From the NCBI RefSeq assembly GCF_000147335.1, contig NC_014501.1:4828501-4892500 (forward strand): 64,000 nucleotides of DNA, in the 5' to 3' direction. Numbering within the stretch: position 1 is the stretch's first letter; each line of letters opens with the position of its first letter. The stretch is from Gloeothece verrucosa PCC 7822. Its GTDB lineage: Bacteria > Cyanobacteriota > Cyanobacteriia > Cyanobacteriales > Microcystaceae. Shown here in pieces: positions 53,284 to 61,912 of the stretch. The translations under genes and the position numbers were made by a program. A model generated the notes under the pieces. That model did no database searches, was not told the origin of the DNA, and saw nothing but the letters and a program-made list of their open reading frames with translations.

Positions 53284-54138
53284 TCAAGCAAAAACCACCG
53301 TCTTATTGCTATACACCAAAATCCGATTTTGTAAATGTAACCTAACCGCCCTGGCTAAGACCACTCTTTCTAAATCTTTTCCCTTTCTAATCAAATCGGC
53401 AACCGTATCTCGATGACTGATCCTTTCAACATCCTGTTCAATAATCGGCCCCTCATCTAAATCGGCGGTTGCATAATGAGCCGTTGCCCCAATAATTTTT
53501 ACGCCTCTTTCGTAAGCTCTTTGATAAGGATTAGCCCCCGCAAAAGCCGGCAAAAAAGAATGATGAATATTAATTATATTAGGAAATTTTTGCACAAAAT
53601 CAGCGCTCAAAATTTGCATATACTTAGCCAAAACCACCAGATCAATTCCATACTCTCTCAGCAACGCTAACTGTTTAGCTTCCTGTTCTAACTTAGTCTC
53701 TTTAGTAATGGGAATATGATGAAAATCAATGCCAAACTGTTCAGCAATCGATTTCAGTTGACTATGATTACTAATAATTAAAGGAATGGATGCTGGAAGT
53801 TCCCCGGCTTGTTGCCGCCACAATAAATCTAATAAACAATGATCCTGCTTAGTCACCCAGATGGCAATACGGGGAATAACCTCAGAAAAATGAAGCCGCC
53901 AACGAGCATCTAATGGCTTGGCAATAGCGGCAAAAGCCGGATTAATCATTTCTGGAGGCAGATTAAACCCTTCTAACTGCCACTCAATGCGCGTTAAAAA
54001 CAAACCCGCCGAGAAATCGGTATGGTGATCCGCGTGGATAATATTACCGCCATTAGCGTAGATAAAATTAGCAAATTTTGCTACTAAACCCTTTTGATCG
54101 GGACAGGATATTAGTAGAGTTGCAGTTGATCCGTTCAT
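53284..54138 (-). CDS. purU: Formyltetrahydrofolate deformylase
   Basis: PurU hydrolyses 10-formyltetrahydrofolate to formate and tetrahydrofolate, balancing one-carbon pools. The 284-residue length is normal. The N-terminal ACT-like domain reads ATLLISCPDQKGLVAKFANFI. The C-terminal formyl-transferase-like domain has the catalytic-site motif NIINIHHSFLPAFAGANPY and the DLDEGPIIEQDVERISH segment. The start is the ATG at 54138. It stands alone, with 122 bp to the upstream DUF790 gene. Confidence 0.95.
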   Translation of the reverse strand: MNGSTATLLISCPDQKGLVAKFANFIYANGGNIIHADHHTDFSAGLFLTRIEWQLEGFNLPPEMINPAFAAIAKPLDARWRLHFSEVIPRIAIWVTKQDHCLLDLLWRQQAGELPASIPLIISNHSQLKSIAEQFGIDFHHIPITKETKLEQEAKQLALLREYGIDLVVLAKYMQILSADFVQKFPNIINIHHSFLPAFAGANPYQRAYERGVKIIGATAHYATADLDEGPIIEQDVERISHRDTVADLIRKGKDLERVVLARAVRLHLQNRILVYSNKTVVFA

Positions 54139-54259
54139 AGGCCCTTATCTTTTCTCACCTACAATTTTAATGAGAGTTTTCCCGAGACTAAACAGCAAAA
54201 ACCTTAAAATTTCCTTGAATATCTAAGGTTAGATCTCCCCTCCCCGGGCCGAACATCAT

Positions 54260-55474
54260 TTAATCTAAAACATTCAACACCGCTTGAGGAGACAACTTAT
54301 CCTTAAACCAGATAATTCGCGCCGGCACATCCTTAAATTTAACGCCTGCTTTTTCCAAATTGAGCCGCTCAGAAACCGCTAAAATCAAATTATCCGCATC
54401 AGCGCGGCAGACTTGATAAAACTTCTTTTGTAAATATTCTGGCCGCCAATAGCCGACAATTTCTAGCAAAAAATCGCGTCCATCTGGATGAACTAAACGA
54501 AAATCCGGAATCATCACACTCCCTGGTAAAGGCACTAAATGCACTTCCCTTTCCAAGCGCCAAGGTGTATTTAACTTATTCCAGCGTTTAGCAAAAGACT
54601 CCTCTAACATACTGTCATAAGTCTTGCCTTTGGGATAATGAGTCACTAACCCACAACCATCATCGAGACTAAAACGCTTGGTTTTTTCGCCACCGGTATA
54701 AGGATCTTTATATTCTAATTTGGCTTGAAGACTCCACTTACTGACGTGCAACAACGCCGGGATCATTTTTGCCATCGCTAACCCATAACGGGTACTCGCT
54801 TTAAATAAACTGGCCGGACCATCTATGGTAATGGTAAATCCCGTATCCGCATCCCCTTCAATATAAGCCATCAATTGAAACAATTTGAGATAGCGAAATA
54901 ATAGTTTATACTCACCCGGATCATTACGATGAGCATTAATAATAATATGACTTGCTCGGTAAAAAATCCCTTGAACTTGAGAAAGGTTATAGCGATGAAT
55001 CAACTCTTCTGGGCTTGGCGGCTCAAACTGGGTTAGGATACGATTATCTAAAAGATCGGCATAAAGTCCTTTTTCAATTTCTGAAGGTAACACTTCCCGT
55101 TTTAGTTCGTTACTCAGATTACAAGCTAATCCTTCTAAAGTATGATTTCGATTTTTGGGAATGGGCACTGTAGTACAGGCGTGAGAAAATACCCGTTGAC
55201 GTAACAGTTGAGGATCTATGGGACTAATGATCTCAAAAGTCGAAAAACTGTTTTTCAATAAATGGGCAATTCCCCGTTTTACTCGGTAATCTGGGCTATC
55301 TCCTTCTAATTCTTGCAACTTTTGCTCAAGTTCTCCTTGTGTCTTTCCCTTAGACGCTTGAAAACAGTTAATTTGATCTATGGCTAGAGCCAAAGAACTG
55401 TCATTGATGGGTAAACGTTTAGGGACTAGGGTTTCTCCGTTTTGTCGGTAAATGAGTAAATCTGAAGGAAGCAT
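54260..55474 (-). CDS. DUF790 (Bax1-like) nuclease-related protein
   Basis: A 404-residue protein of the DUF790 family. It opens with MLPSDLLIYRQNGETLVPKRL and has the mid-region SLLEEGLYADLLDNRIL-like signature (here SEIEKGLYADLLDNRIL). The C-terminal PD-(D/E)xK-like region carries IPDFRLVHPDGRDFLLEIVGYW. Archaeal members (Bax1) are nucleases that work with the XPB helicase. A helicase partner is usually encoded nearby, but none is in this window. The start ATG at 55474 fits the family; a TTG six codons upstream is rejected. Function in cyanobacteria is unproven. Confidence 0.85.
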   Translation of the reverse strand: MLPSDLLIYRQNGETLVPKRLPINDSSLALAIDQINCFQASKGKTQGELEQKLQELEGDSPDYRVKRGIAHLLKNSFSTFEIISPIDPQLLRQRVFSHACTTVPIPKNRNHTLEGLACNLSNELKREVLPSEIEKGLYADLLDNRILTQFEPPSPEELIHRYNLSQVQGIFYRASHIIINAHRNDPGEYKLLFRYLKLFQLMAYIEGDADTGFTITIDGPASLFKASTRYGLAMAKMIPALLHVSKWSLQAKLEYKDPYTGGEKTKRFSLDDGCGLVTHYPKGKTYDSMLEESFAKRWNKLNTPWRLEREVHLVPLPGSVMIPDFRLVHPDGRDFLLEIVGYWRPEYLQKKFYQVCRADADNLILAVSERLNLEKAGVKFKDVPARIIWFKDKLSPQAVLNVLD

Positions 55475-55609
55475 AAAGGTGAAAATTTTCAAATGTTGAA
55501 TTAAGAATTATGAATGATCAAATTAGTAAACATACTTAATGACTGACTCTCTAACACGGCTACAAAACTCTAAATACTTAATAGCTCCTAAAGCAAAAAT
55601 CAACAAATC

Positions 55610-56506
55610 ATGACAAACTTAACATTAATTACAGTATATCGATCTTTAGAATGCCGTCCAGATAGCTATCGAGGCTGGTATTATCAGGGGAATGTTCTCC
55701 TGCAAAGAAAATTATATGATGATGCGTTATTGAGTTACGAAAAAGCCTTAGAATATTATCCTAAAGATTATTGGGCATGGTATAGAAGGGGTATGACTCT
55801 AGAAGAATTAGGACGTTATGATGAAGCAGTAGCCAGCTACGAAAACGCTTCACAAGTTCAACCAGCTAATTATTGGGCTTGGTATGATCAAGGTTGTCTC
55901 TATCTGGAAGAAATTAAAGATTACCAGAAGGCGATCGAGTGTTTTGATAAAGCGCTAGAAGCTAACCCCAAAGACTATTGGGCTTTTTATCGTAAGGCTG
56001 AGGCGTTGCGTTTATGGGGTCATTATGAAGCGGCTATCGCTTGTTATGATCAAGCCTTAGAATTGCGAGAAAATGACTACTGGGCTTGGTATCGTCGGGG
56101 CGATGCTCTCCGTAACTGGGGACGCAAAGAAGAAGCCTTAACCAATTATAAAAAAGCTTCTCTTGCTAAACCGAATGATTATTGGGCTTCCTATCAGCAA
56201 GGGGTTATCCTGCAAGAATTAGGAAGATTTACTGAGGCGATTTCCTGTTATCAGGATGCCCTAGATATAGAACCATTAGATGAATATGCTTGGTATAATC
56301 AAGCTTGCTGTTATGCCAAAATCGGCAATATTGATGAAGCCATTTATAGTCTAGAAAAAGCCATTAAAATTTATCCGCCAACTTATTTAGAATTGGCTCA
56401 AAATAATGCCGACCTTGAGCCTTTACGTCAAGATGATCGATTGACTTTATTAGTTAACAGTTATCAATCCCAAGAAAGTAATGGAAATGGGAATAATTAT
56501 AACTAA
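55610..56506 (+). CDS. TPR-repeat protein with DYWAWY consensus
   Basis: A 298-residue protein made almost wholly of eight 34-residue TPR units. The units are unusually uniform: most begin PKDYWAWYRRG or a close variant (PANYWAWYDQG, ENDYWAWYRRG, PNDYWASYQQG) in place of the usual TPR opening. This argues for recent repeat expansion and a solenoid with a ring of aromatic residues. No signal peptide. The partner is unknown. It is divergent from DUF790 and followed by a hairpin at 56540. Confidence 0.88.
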   Translation: MTNLTLITVYRSLECRPDSYRGWYYQGNVLLQRKLYDDALLSYEKALEYYPKDYWAWYRRGMTLEELGRYDEAVASYENASQVQPANYWAWYDQGCLYLEEIKDYQKAIECFDKALEANPKDYWAFYRKAEALRLWGHYEAAIACYDQALELRENDYWAWYRRGDALRNWGRKEEALTNYKKASLAKPNDYWASYQQGVILQELGRFTEAISCYQDALDIEPLDEYAWYNQACCYAKIGNIDEAIYSLEKAIKIYPPTYLELAQNNADLEPLRQDDRLTLLVNSYQSQESNGNGNNYN

Positions 56507-56539
56507 GGTGAGTTTTTAGAGTTAAATACTAAAGAGTAG

Positions 56540-56566
56540 GGACAATCTTTTGAAGGTTGTCCTTTA
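56540..56566 (+). terminator. Hairpin after the TPR gene
   Basis: GGACAA and TTGTCC form a 6-bp stem around an 11-base loop, followed by TTTATT. It is a weak terminator 33 bp after the TPR stop codon. Confidence 0.5.
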
Positions 56567-56739
56567 TTGAATTTTACAGGGGTGAAAATTGGCTTGTCTC
56601 GCGCAAAGCCGCCAAGAAAAAAGCACGGGTATATGATGGGGACAAGATGTGTCGGTTCACGCTTTTGGCTAAAGCAAGCGATGATGAGAAGCCGCTCTTT
56701 AAGGGTAGGGTCTAAAATTAACAATTAAATTGAGCGACT

Positions 56740-56763
56740 TTTGGTAAACTACTTACTACCAAA
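56740..56763. promoter_or_regulatory. Inverted repeat just upstream of parA
   Basis: TTTGGTA and TACCAAA are perfect 7-bp arms separated by 10 bases, ending 18 bases before the parA ATG. Position and symmetry suggest an operator, perhaps for autoregulation. The spacing of GTA and TAC does not match the NtcA consensus (N8). Confidence 0.55.
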
Positions 56764-56781
56764 CATTTGTGAGAGTGATCA

Positions 56782-57372
56782 ATGATTATTGCCGTCACCG
56801 CCTTGAAGGGAGGAGTAGGAAAAACAACAACTGCGATCCATATAGCGGCTTACTTACAACAGAAAGCCCCGACTTTGTTGATCGATGCTGATAAAAATCG
56901 TTCGGCCTTACACTGGTCTAGAGAAGATACCCTTCCGTTTTTTGTCGCTTCACAGGCCGGCTCAACTCGATTAATTACTAAGTATACTCATATTATTACT
57001 GATACTCAAGCTAGACCAGAAGCCGAAGAATTAGAAGATTTAGTGCAAGGGAGTGATTTATTAGTCATTCCGACCACTCCTAATCATCTCGATGTAGATG
57101 TGACTGTCAAAGCGGTGGAATTGTTGCAACCTCTAAAAGCTAATTTTAAAATCTTATTAACTAAAGTGGATGCCCGTACCCGCAATGGACGAGAAGCAAG
57201 AAAAACCCTAGAAGAGTTAAAACTTCCCATCTTTAAGTCGGAAATTCCCTTGCTGGTAGCTTATGAAAAGGCTTCGGATAAAGGGGTTATCGTTAAAGAT
57301 ATCTCAGATTCAAGAGCCAAATTTGCTTGGAGTTGTTATGAGGCAGTAGGTAAGGAAATTATGGCAGGTTAA
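56782..57372 (+). CDS. ParA-family ATPase (orphan)
   Basis: A 196-residue deviant Walker ATPase. The Walker A is LKGGVGKTTTAIHIAAYLQ (residues 8-26), with the signature Lys in KGG. TLLIDADKNRSALHW holds the A-prime Asp and IITDTQAR the Walker B. It is short, like plasmid or chromosomal orphan ParA proteins that position cargo rather than partition chromosomes. No parB or parS is seen. The stop overlaps the convergent small gene through a shared TTAA. The inverted repeat upstream may control it. Confidence 0.92.
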   Translation: MIIAVTALKGGVGKTTTAIHIAAYLQQKAPTLLIDADKNRSALHWSREDTLPFFVASQAGSTRLITKYTHIITDTQARPEAEELEDLVQGSDLLVIPTTPNHLDVDVTVKAVELLQPLKANFKILLTKVDARTRNGREARKTLEELKLPIFKSEIPLLVAYEKASDKGVIVKDISDSRAKFAWSCYEAVGKEIMAG

Positions 57373-57683
57373 TGTAATGTACCCCCGATATACTGGGGGA
57401 CAGGTGTCAATACAGACATAGGAAGTTTTAATTGACTAGATGGAGTTTCGTTGCTATCTCCGACTAACTCAACAATAGGAGGAAGAGTTTCGACGAATAC
57501 ATCCTCATACTTTTCATAAAATTTGTCATCTTCTTGATAGATAGTTTCCCTGCCGCCATGATCTTTGATTTGTTGATAACAAGCCTTTCCTTTTTCTGCA
57601 TAACAGATTAACGCATGATCGATCAACCGCTTTCCCCAATCAATACAATTTTGTCTACTAAATTCCTTCCCTAAATCATTCAT
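57369..57683 (-). CDS. Small hypothetical protein, overlapping both neighbours
   Basis: A 104-residue protein with no recognised domain: a helical N-terminal half (CIDWGKRLIDHALICYAEKGKACYQQI in part) and an acidic, proline-containing C-terminus. Its start (57683) overlaps the start of the divergent DUF6883 gene by 2 bp in a shared CATG. Its stop overlaps parA by 4 bp. The composition looks coding, but the tight double overlap leaves no separate leader, so reality is not certain. Confidence 0.55.
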   Translation of the reverse strand: MNDLGKEFSRQNCIDWGKRLIDHALICYAEKGKACYQQIKDHGGRETIYQEDDKFYEKYEDVFVETLPPIVELVGDSNETPSSQLKLPMSVLTPVPQYIGGTLH

Positions 57684-57996
57684 GTATTTAGACCCTAATG
57701 CAGTAATTGCTCAAGAAAAATTAACAGAGTATTTATTGAAATTTTTACCTAAAGATGATAAATCTCAATATTTAGCTCAAGGAGGTTATACTTTAGATAA
57801 CTGGCAACAATTAGAAAAAGATTTACGAGAACAAATTTTAATTTTAGAAGCTCAACCAACTGTTAAAACTCAATATGGACAAAAATATCAAATTATTGGT
57901 TTCTTAACCTGTCCTAATGGTAAAATTTTAAGAGTAAAAACTATTTGGATAATAACTGACACAATCACTAAATTTATCACCCTATTTCCTGCATAA
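57682..57996 (+). CDS. DUF6883-like small protein
   Basis: A 104-residue protein resembling the DUF6883 family: MYLDPNAVIAQEKLTEYLLKF at the start, a middle YTLDNWQQLEKDLREQIL and the beta hairpin YQIIGFLTCPNGKILRVKTIW. Family members occur beside small DUFs and in polymorphic toxin contexts. It is followed by the DUF4926 gene after 13 bp, a recurrent pairing that looks like a toxin-antitoxin-type module. The start codon shares CATG with the divergent gene. Confidence 0.75.
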   Translation: MYLDPNAVIAQEKLTEYLLKFLPKDDKSQYLAQGGYTLDNWQQLEKDLREQILILEAQPTVKTQYGQKYQIIGFLTCPNGKILRVKTIWIITDTITKFITLFPA

Positions 57997-58009
57997 GGAG
58001 AAATAAAAA

Positions 58010-58237
58010 ATGCCATTTCCTCTTTTCTCTCAAATTCAATTAACCCAAGATATACCCCAATATAACTTAAAGAAAGGTAGTATTGGTACAATTGTTGAAT
58101 ATTATCCCATGCCTGAAGGGCAAGAAGATGGATATAGTGTAGAAGGGTTAATTTTTCAAGATACTGTAGAAGTAGCCGAATCTCAAATTCGAGTAATTAG
58201 CCTTGAGCAAAAGTCCCCAAAAGCCACTTTTTTTTAA
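58010..58237 (+). CDS. DUF4926 small protein
   Basis: A 75-residue protein of the DUF4926 family: FSQIQLTQDIPQYNLKKGS, GTIVEYYPMPEGQEDGY and YSVEGLIFQDTVEVAESQIR cover the typical small beta-barrel. It has AAGGAG upstream of the ATG at 58010. It lies 13 bp after the DUF6883-like gene, and the two are probably one operon. An antitoxin or immunity role is suggested by the pairing but unproven. Confidence 0.83.
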   Translation: MPFPLFSQIQLTQDIPQYNLKKGSIGTIVEYYPMPEGQEDGYSVEGLIFQDTVEVAESQIRVISLEQKSPKATFF

Positions 58238-58355
58238 CAAAAACTTCTTTTTCATTGTATTTGAGATATACTCCTACCACTCGCTTGATTCCCCAAAGAT
58301 TTCGCGTCACAATAAAAATAACGTAAACTTCCCTATCGTTTTAGATCCGATCACA

Positions 58356-59597
58356 ATGACAGAGCAACCGCTAACTTATCCTCTCTCAAAAGCTGAAATT
58401 AACCTAGATTATGACCTAGCAATTGTTGGGGGTGGGATCGTCGGAGCAACCCTAGCCGCCGCCTTAAAAGCCTCTGGACTGAAAATTGCTATCATTGAAG
58501 CTCAACCGCTACCACAAGCCGCCGCCAGACGACGCGCTTATGCTTTATCCCTCATTTCAGGACGGATTTTAGAAGGAATAGGAGTTTGGGATAGTATCTT
58601 ACCACATATTGGCAAATTTAGCAAGATCCGCCTGTCCGATGCCGATCATCCTCAAGTGGTTAAATTTCACACCACAGACCTAGCCACAGATTATTTAGGC
58701 TATGTCGGCGATCACCAAGTCATTTTAACTGCCCTACAAGAATTTATCGGCAATTGCCCTAATATTACCTGGTTATGTCCAGCCGCAGTAACCGGAGTGG
58801 ACTATCAACTCTCACAAGCCACCTTAAGCGTAAATATTGAAGGAAAACCACAACAAATCCGCACAAAACTGGTGATCGGAGCCGATGGACCGCGCTCACC
58901 CATTCGCACTCTTGCCGGCATCAAAACCCGAGGATGGAAATATTGGCAGTCTTGCGTCACCTTTACCATTAAACATCAAGCATCCCAGAATGATATTGCT
59001 TTTGAGCGTTTTTGGCCCACTGGACCGATGGGCATTTTACCCCTACCCGGCAACCGATGTCAGATCGTCTGGACTTCCCCTCATGCTAGGGCAAAAGCTT
59101 TACAAGAATTAGACGAAGCCGAATTTTTAACGCTTCTAGAAAAACACACCGGCGGACTGTTGGGTAAAATTGAACTCGATAGCGAGCGGCTAGTCTTTCC
59201 CGTTCAATTAATGCAGAGTGATCGCTATGTGTTACCTCGACTGGCATTAGTCGGAGATGCGGCTCACTGTTGTCATCCCGTCGGGGGACAGGGGTTAAAT
59301 TTAGGAATAAGAGATGTAGCCGCTTTAGCCCAAGTGTTGCAAGAAGCCTACCAACGAGGAGAAGATATCGGCGACGTAAAAGTCTTAGAACGCTATGAAA
59401 CTTGGAGAAAACCCGAAAATTTAGCCATTCTAGGGGTAACCGACTTTTTAGACCGAGTTTTTTCTAACAATTGGCTGCCAGTCGTAGCGGTGCGCCGCTT
59501 AGGAATTTGGATGATGTGTCGTGTACCTTTCCTAAAAACCTTTGCTTTACAAGTGATGACAGGACTAAAGGGCAGGGCTGTTTCATTGTCCCACTAA
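58356..59597 (+). CDS. UbiH/Coq6-type FAD-dependent hydroxylase
   Basis: A 413-residue flavin monooxygenase of the UbiH/VisC/Coq6 group. The FAD motif is DLAIVGGGIVGATLAAAL near residue 20. The second FAD motif is LALVGDAAHCCHPVGGQG, and GADGPRSPIRTLAG is the DG motif. In bacteria the group hydroxylates ubiquinone precursors; in cyanobacteria a role in quinone or related ring hydroxylation is inferred. I start at the ATG at 58356 (MTEQPLTYPLSK), since the longer frame to 58203 overlaps the DUF4926 gene and adds unrelated residues. Confidence 0.9.
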   Translation: MTEQPLTYPLSKAEINLDYDLAIVGGGIVGATLAAALKASGLKIAIIEAQPLPQAAARRRAYALSLISGRILEGIGVWDSILPHIGKFSKIRLSDADHPQVVKFHTTDLATDYLGYVGDHQVILTALQEFIGNCPNITWLCPAAVTGVDYQLSQATLSVNIEGKPQQIRTKLVIGADGPRSPIRTLAGIKTRGWKYWQSCVTFTIKHQASQNDIAFERFWPTGPMGILPLPGNRCQIVWTSPHARAKALQELDEAEFLTLLEKHTGGLLGKIELDSERLVFPVQLMQSDRYVLPRLALVGDAAHCCHPVGGQGLNLGIRDVAALAQVLQEAYQRGEDIGDVKVLERYETWRKPENLAILGVTDFLDRVFSNNWLPVVAVRRLGIWMMCRVPFLKTFALQVMTGLKGRAVSLSH

Positions 59598-59807
59598 GCT
59601 TATCAAAATCTCAGCAGGAGTAAGAGCAAAATCAGGAAACATCCCTGACTGAATTTGTTAAGTCTCTCTATATAGATAAGGATTGTCTGTCTCAAAGATA
59701 GTCGTCATAGCAATTTTAACGGTTTTTCTCTGGGGACAAAATTAAAATTGTTAACTTTTGTGCGATAATTTGTAACAGAGATTTTAAGGTTTGCTCCCTT
59801 TAAGCTA

Positions 59808-60155
59808 ATGAGTGATCGACCTAAAGAACTAACTCTGGCCGAACAAGCCCCGGCCAATCATGAATGCCGTGCCTGTGGCTACGTTTACGAACCGAAAAAG
59901 GGAGATGGTAAAGGAAATATTCCGTCCGGCACTCCCTTTGAGGAATTACCCGTTAGCTGGCGCTGTCCCGTGTGTGGGGTTCCCAAATCCCAGTTTGTCA
60001 ATGTTGGTGCAGTTGATGCCCCTTCAGGTTTTGCAGACAACCTCAATTATGGGTTTGGGGTAAACCGTCTGACCCCCGGACAAAAAAATCTCCTGATTTT
60101 TGGAGCTTTGGCGTTAGCGTTTTTGTTCTTCCTCAGTCTGTACGGTCTTAGCTAA
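59808..60155 (+). CDS. rubA: Membrane-anchored rubredoxin RubA
   Basis: A 115-residue protein. The rubredoxin domain (about residues 18-65) has both iron-ligand pairs, CRACGY and CPVCGV, with the expected spacing and GTPFEELPVSWRC between them. A C-terminal transmembrane helix (about residues 92-112) anchors it to the thylakoid. RubA is needed for assembly of the photosystem II reaction centre (and photosystem I) in cyanobacteria. It heads the conserved rubA-ycf48-psbEFLJ cluster. Confidence 0.96.
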   Translation: MSDRPKELTLAEQAPANHECRACGYVYEPKKGDGKGNIPSGTPFEELPVSWRCPVCGVPKSQFVNVGAVDAPSGFADNLNYGFGVNRLTPGQKNLLIFGALALAFLFFLSLYGLS

Positions 60156-60259
60156 GTCTGAGAAGAATTATCCCTGAAATAAGTTGAAAAAGGTAATCCC
60201 TCATGGGCGATCACCTGTATTTAATTGTTCAAATCAGGGACACACTAGATCAGTAGACG

Positions 60260-61264
60260 ATGAATTTATTAATGAGAAAACTAAAACAAATCTTAATAAT
60301 ACTAACCATTTCCTTATTTTGTATCAGTTGTAGTAAAGTTGCTTCGACTAGCTATAATCCTTGGAAGCTCATCAACCTAGAAACCGAGTCAACCTTTGCT
60401 GATGTTGCCTTTACCAGTGATCCTAATCATGGTTGGATAGTGGGCACACAAGCAACCCTATTTGAAACTACTGACGGCGGCGACAATTGGGAAGAACGGA
60501 AACTCGACTTAGGGGAAGAAAAAGTCAGCTTTGACGGGGTTAGCTTTAATGGAGATGAAGGCTGGATCACCGGTAAACCGGCCATTTTGTTACATACCGA
60601 AGATGGCGGCCAAACTTGGTCCCGTATCCCCCTGAGTGAAAAATTGCCCGGTGCCCCATATAATATTGTTGCTCTGGCTCCCCAAACTGCCGAAATGGTA
60701 ACAGATTTAGGGGCGATTTATCGCACCACTGACGGTGGGCGCACTTGGAAAGCTTTAGTAGAAGGAGCCGTTGGGGTTGCCCGTAATATCAGACGCTCTT
60801 CTGACGGGAAATATGTCGCGGTTTCTGCCCGAGGAAACTTTTACTCGACTTGGGAACCCGGACAAAGTGAATGGACACCCCATAACCGCAACTCTTCGCG
60901 TCGTCTGCAAACAATGGGTTATGCTGATAACGGGGGTCTGTGGTTGATCGCCCGGGGAGGACAATTACAGTTTACCAGCCCAGAAGACCTGGAAACCTGG
61001 GACGAAGCCCTCTATCCAGAATTTTCTACCAGTTGGGGGTTGCTGGATCTCTCCTACCGCACGCCAGAAGAAATGTGGATAGCTGGTGGAAGTGGCAACT
61101 TATTGGTAAGCTTTGATAATGGCAAAACTTGGGAAAAAGACCGAGAGGTAGAGAATGTCCCCTCTAACCTTTATAAAATTGTCTTTGTTAACTCCGAAAA
61201 AGGGTTTGTCCTAGGTCAAAAGGGTGTTTTACTAAAATATGAACCCCCCACAGAAGCCGCTTAA
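60260..61264 (+). CDS. ycf48: Photosystem II assembly factor Ycf48 (Hcf136 homologue)
   Basis: A 334-residue seven-bladed beta-propeller that binds the D1 precursor during early photosystem II assembly in the lumen. The N-terminus is a signal or lipoprotein-like sequence with a cysteine in FCISCSK near residue 23, so lipid anchoring is plausible. Repeated blade motifs are DGGDNWEERKL, TEDGGQTWSRIPL, TTDGGRTWKAL and FDNGKTWEKD. It is followed by psbE after 75 bp and preceded by rubA, the usual order. Confidence 0.96.
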   Translation: MNLLMRKLKQILIILTISLFCISCSKVASTSYNPWKLINLETESTFADVAFTSDPNHGWIVGTQATLFETTDGGDNWEERKLDLGEEKVSFDGVSFNGDEGWITGKPAILLHTEDGGQTWSRIPLSEKLPGAPYNIVALAPQTAEMVTDLGAIYRTTDGGRTWKALVEGAVGVARNIRRSSDGKYVAVSARGNFYSTWEPGQSEWTPHNRNSSRRLQTMGYADNGGLWLIARGGQLQFTSPEDLETWDEALYPEFSTSWGLLDLSYRTPEEMWIAGGSGNLLVSFDNGKTWEKDREVENVPSNLYKIVFVNSEKGFVLGQKGVLLKYEPPTEAA

Positions 61265-61339
61265 GCCTTGTCGCTAGTCAAGGTAAATCTTGATCATGTA
61301 AATTGGACTTTTAAAAGAGTCAATAGGAGGAAAAAATTC

Positions 61340-61585
61340 ATGTCAGGTACTACTGGAGAGCGTCCATTTTCTGATATCGTTACCAGTATTCGTTACTGGG
61401 TAATTCATAGCATCACCATTCCCATGTTATTTATCGCGGGTTGGCTATTTGTTAGCACTGGACTGGCTTATGATGTGTTTGGTACACCTCGTCCGGACCA
61501 GTATTTTACTCAGGATCGCTTAGAGTTACCGATCCTAAAAGAGCGCTATAACACCGATCAGCAAATCAAAGAGTTTAATAAGTAG
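61340..61585 (+). CDS. psbE: Cytochrome b559 alpha subunit PsbE
   Basis: An 81-residue photosystem II core subunit. One transmembrane helix contains the haem-ligand His in SIRYWVIHSITIP, which pairs with the PsbF His. The lumenal tail is GTPRPDQYFTQDR. I start at the ATG at 61340, preceded by AGGAGG; the frame further upstream (to 61268) is not part of PsbE. First gene of the psbEFLJ operon. Confidence 0.98.
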   Translation: MSGTTGERPFSDIVTSIRYWVIHSITIPMLFIAGWLFVSTGLAYDVFGTPRPDQYFTQDRLELPILKERYNTDQQIKEFNK

Positions 61586-61609
61586 TTTGTTTTAAATAGG
61601 ATAAAGATC

Positions 61610-61744
61610 ATGGCTAATACCACTGGAAATCAACCCGTTTCTTATCCCATTTTTACCGTTAGATGGTTAGCGGTTCATACCCTAGCTGTACCTACGGTAT
61701 TCTTTATAGGCGCGATCGCTGCCATGCAGTTTATTCAAAGATAG
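61610..61744 (+). CDS. psbF: Cytochrome b559 beta subunit PsbF
   Basis: A 44-residue single-helix protein, too short for most ORF finders. It begins MANTTGNQPVSYPIFTV, has the haem-ligand His in RWLAVHTLAVP, and ends IAAMQFIQR. It completes the cytochrome b559 haem site with PsbE. It starts 24 bp after psbE. A HIP1 octamer (GCGATCGC) lies inside the gene. Confidence 0.98.
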   Translation: MANTTGNQPVSYPIFTVRWLAVHTLAVPTVFFIGAIAAMQFIQR

Positions 61745-61754
61745 GAGAATACTA

Positions 61755-61874
61755 ATGGACAGAAATACTAATCCGAATAGACAGCCAGTTGAATTAAATC
61801 GGACTTCTCTTTATTTAGGTTTACTGTTGATAGCTGTTCTTGGGATCTTATTCTCCAGCTATTTCTTCAATTAA
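61755..61874 (+). CDS. psbL: Photosystem II protein PsbL
   Basis: A 39-residue single-helix subunit at the photosystem II dimer interface. The sequence starts MDRNTNPNRQPVELNRTSLY and ends SSYFFN, both typical. It starts 10 bp after psbF, with AGGAG before the ATG. Confidence 0.98.
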   Translation: MDRNTNPNRQPVELNRTSLYLGLLLIAVLGILFSSYFFN

Positions 61875-61912
61875 TCAAAGTTCAAGTTAGGAGAAAGTAG
61901 GAGGTATCACTA

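Noticed and set aside
56503..56724. 73-residue minus-strand ORF and a possible transposase remnant between TPR and parA
   Set aside because: Basic, Arg-rich reading on the plus strand hinted at a decayed gene, but no recognisable motif or terminal repeats were found.
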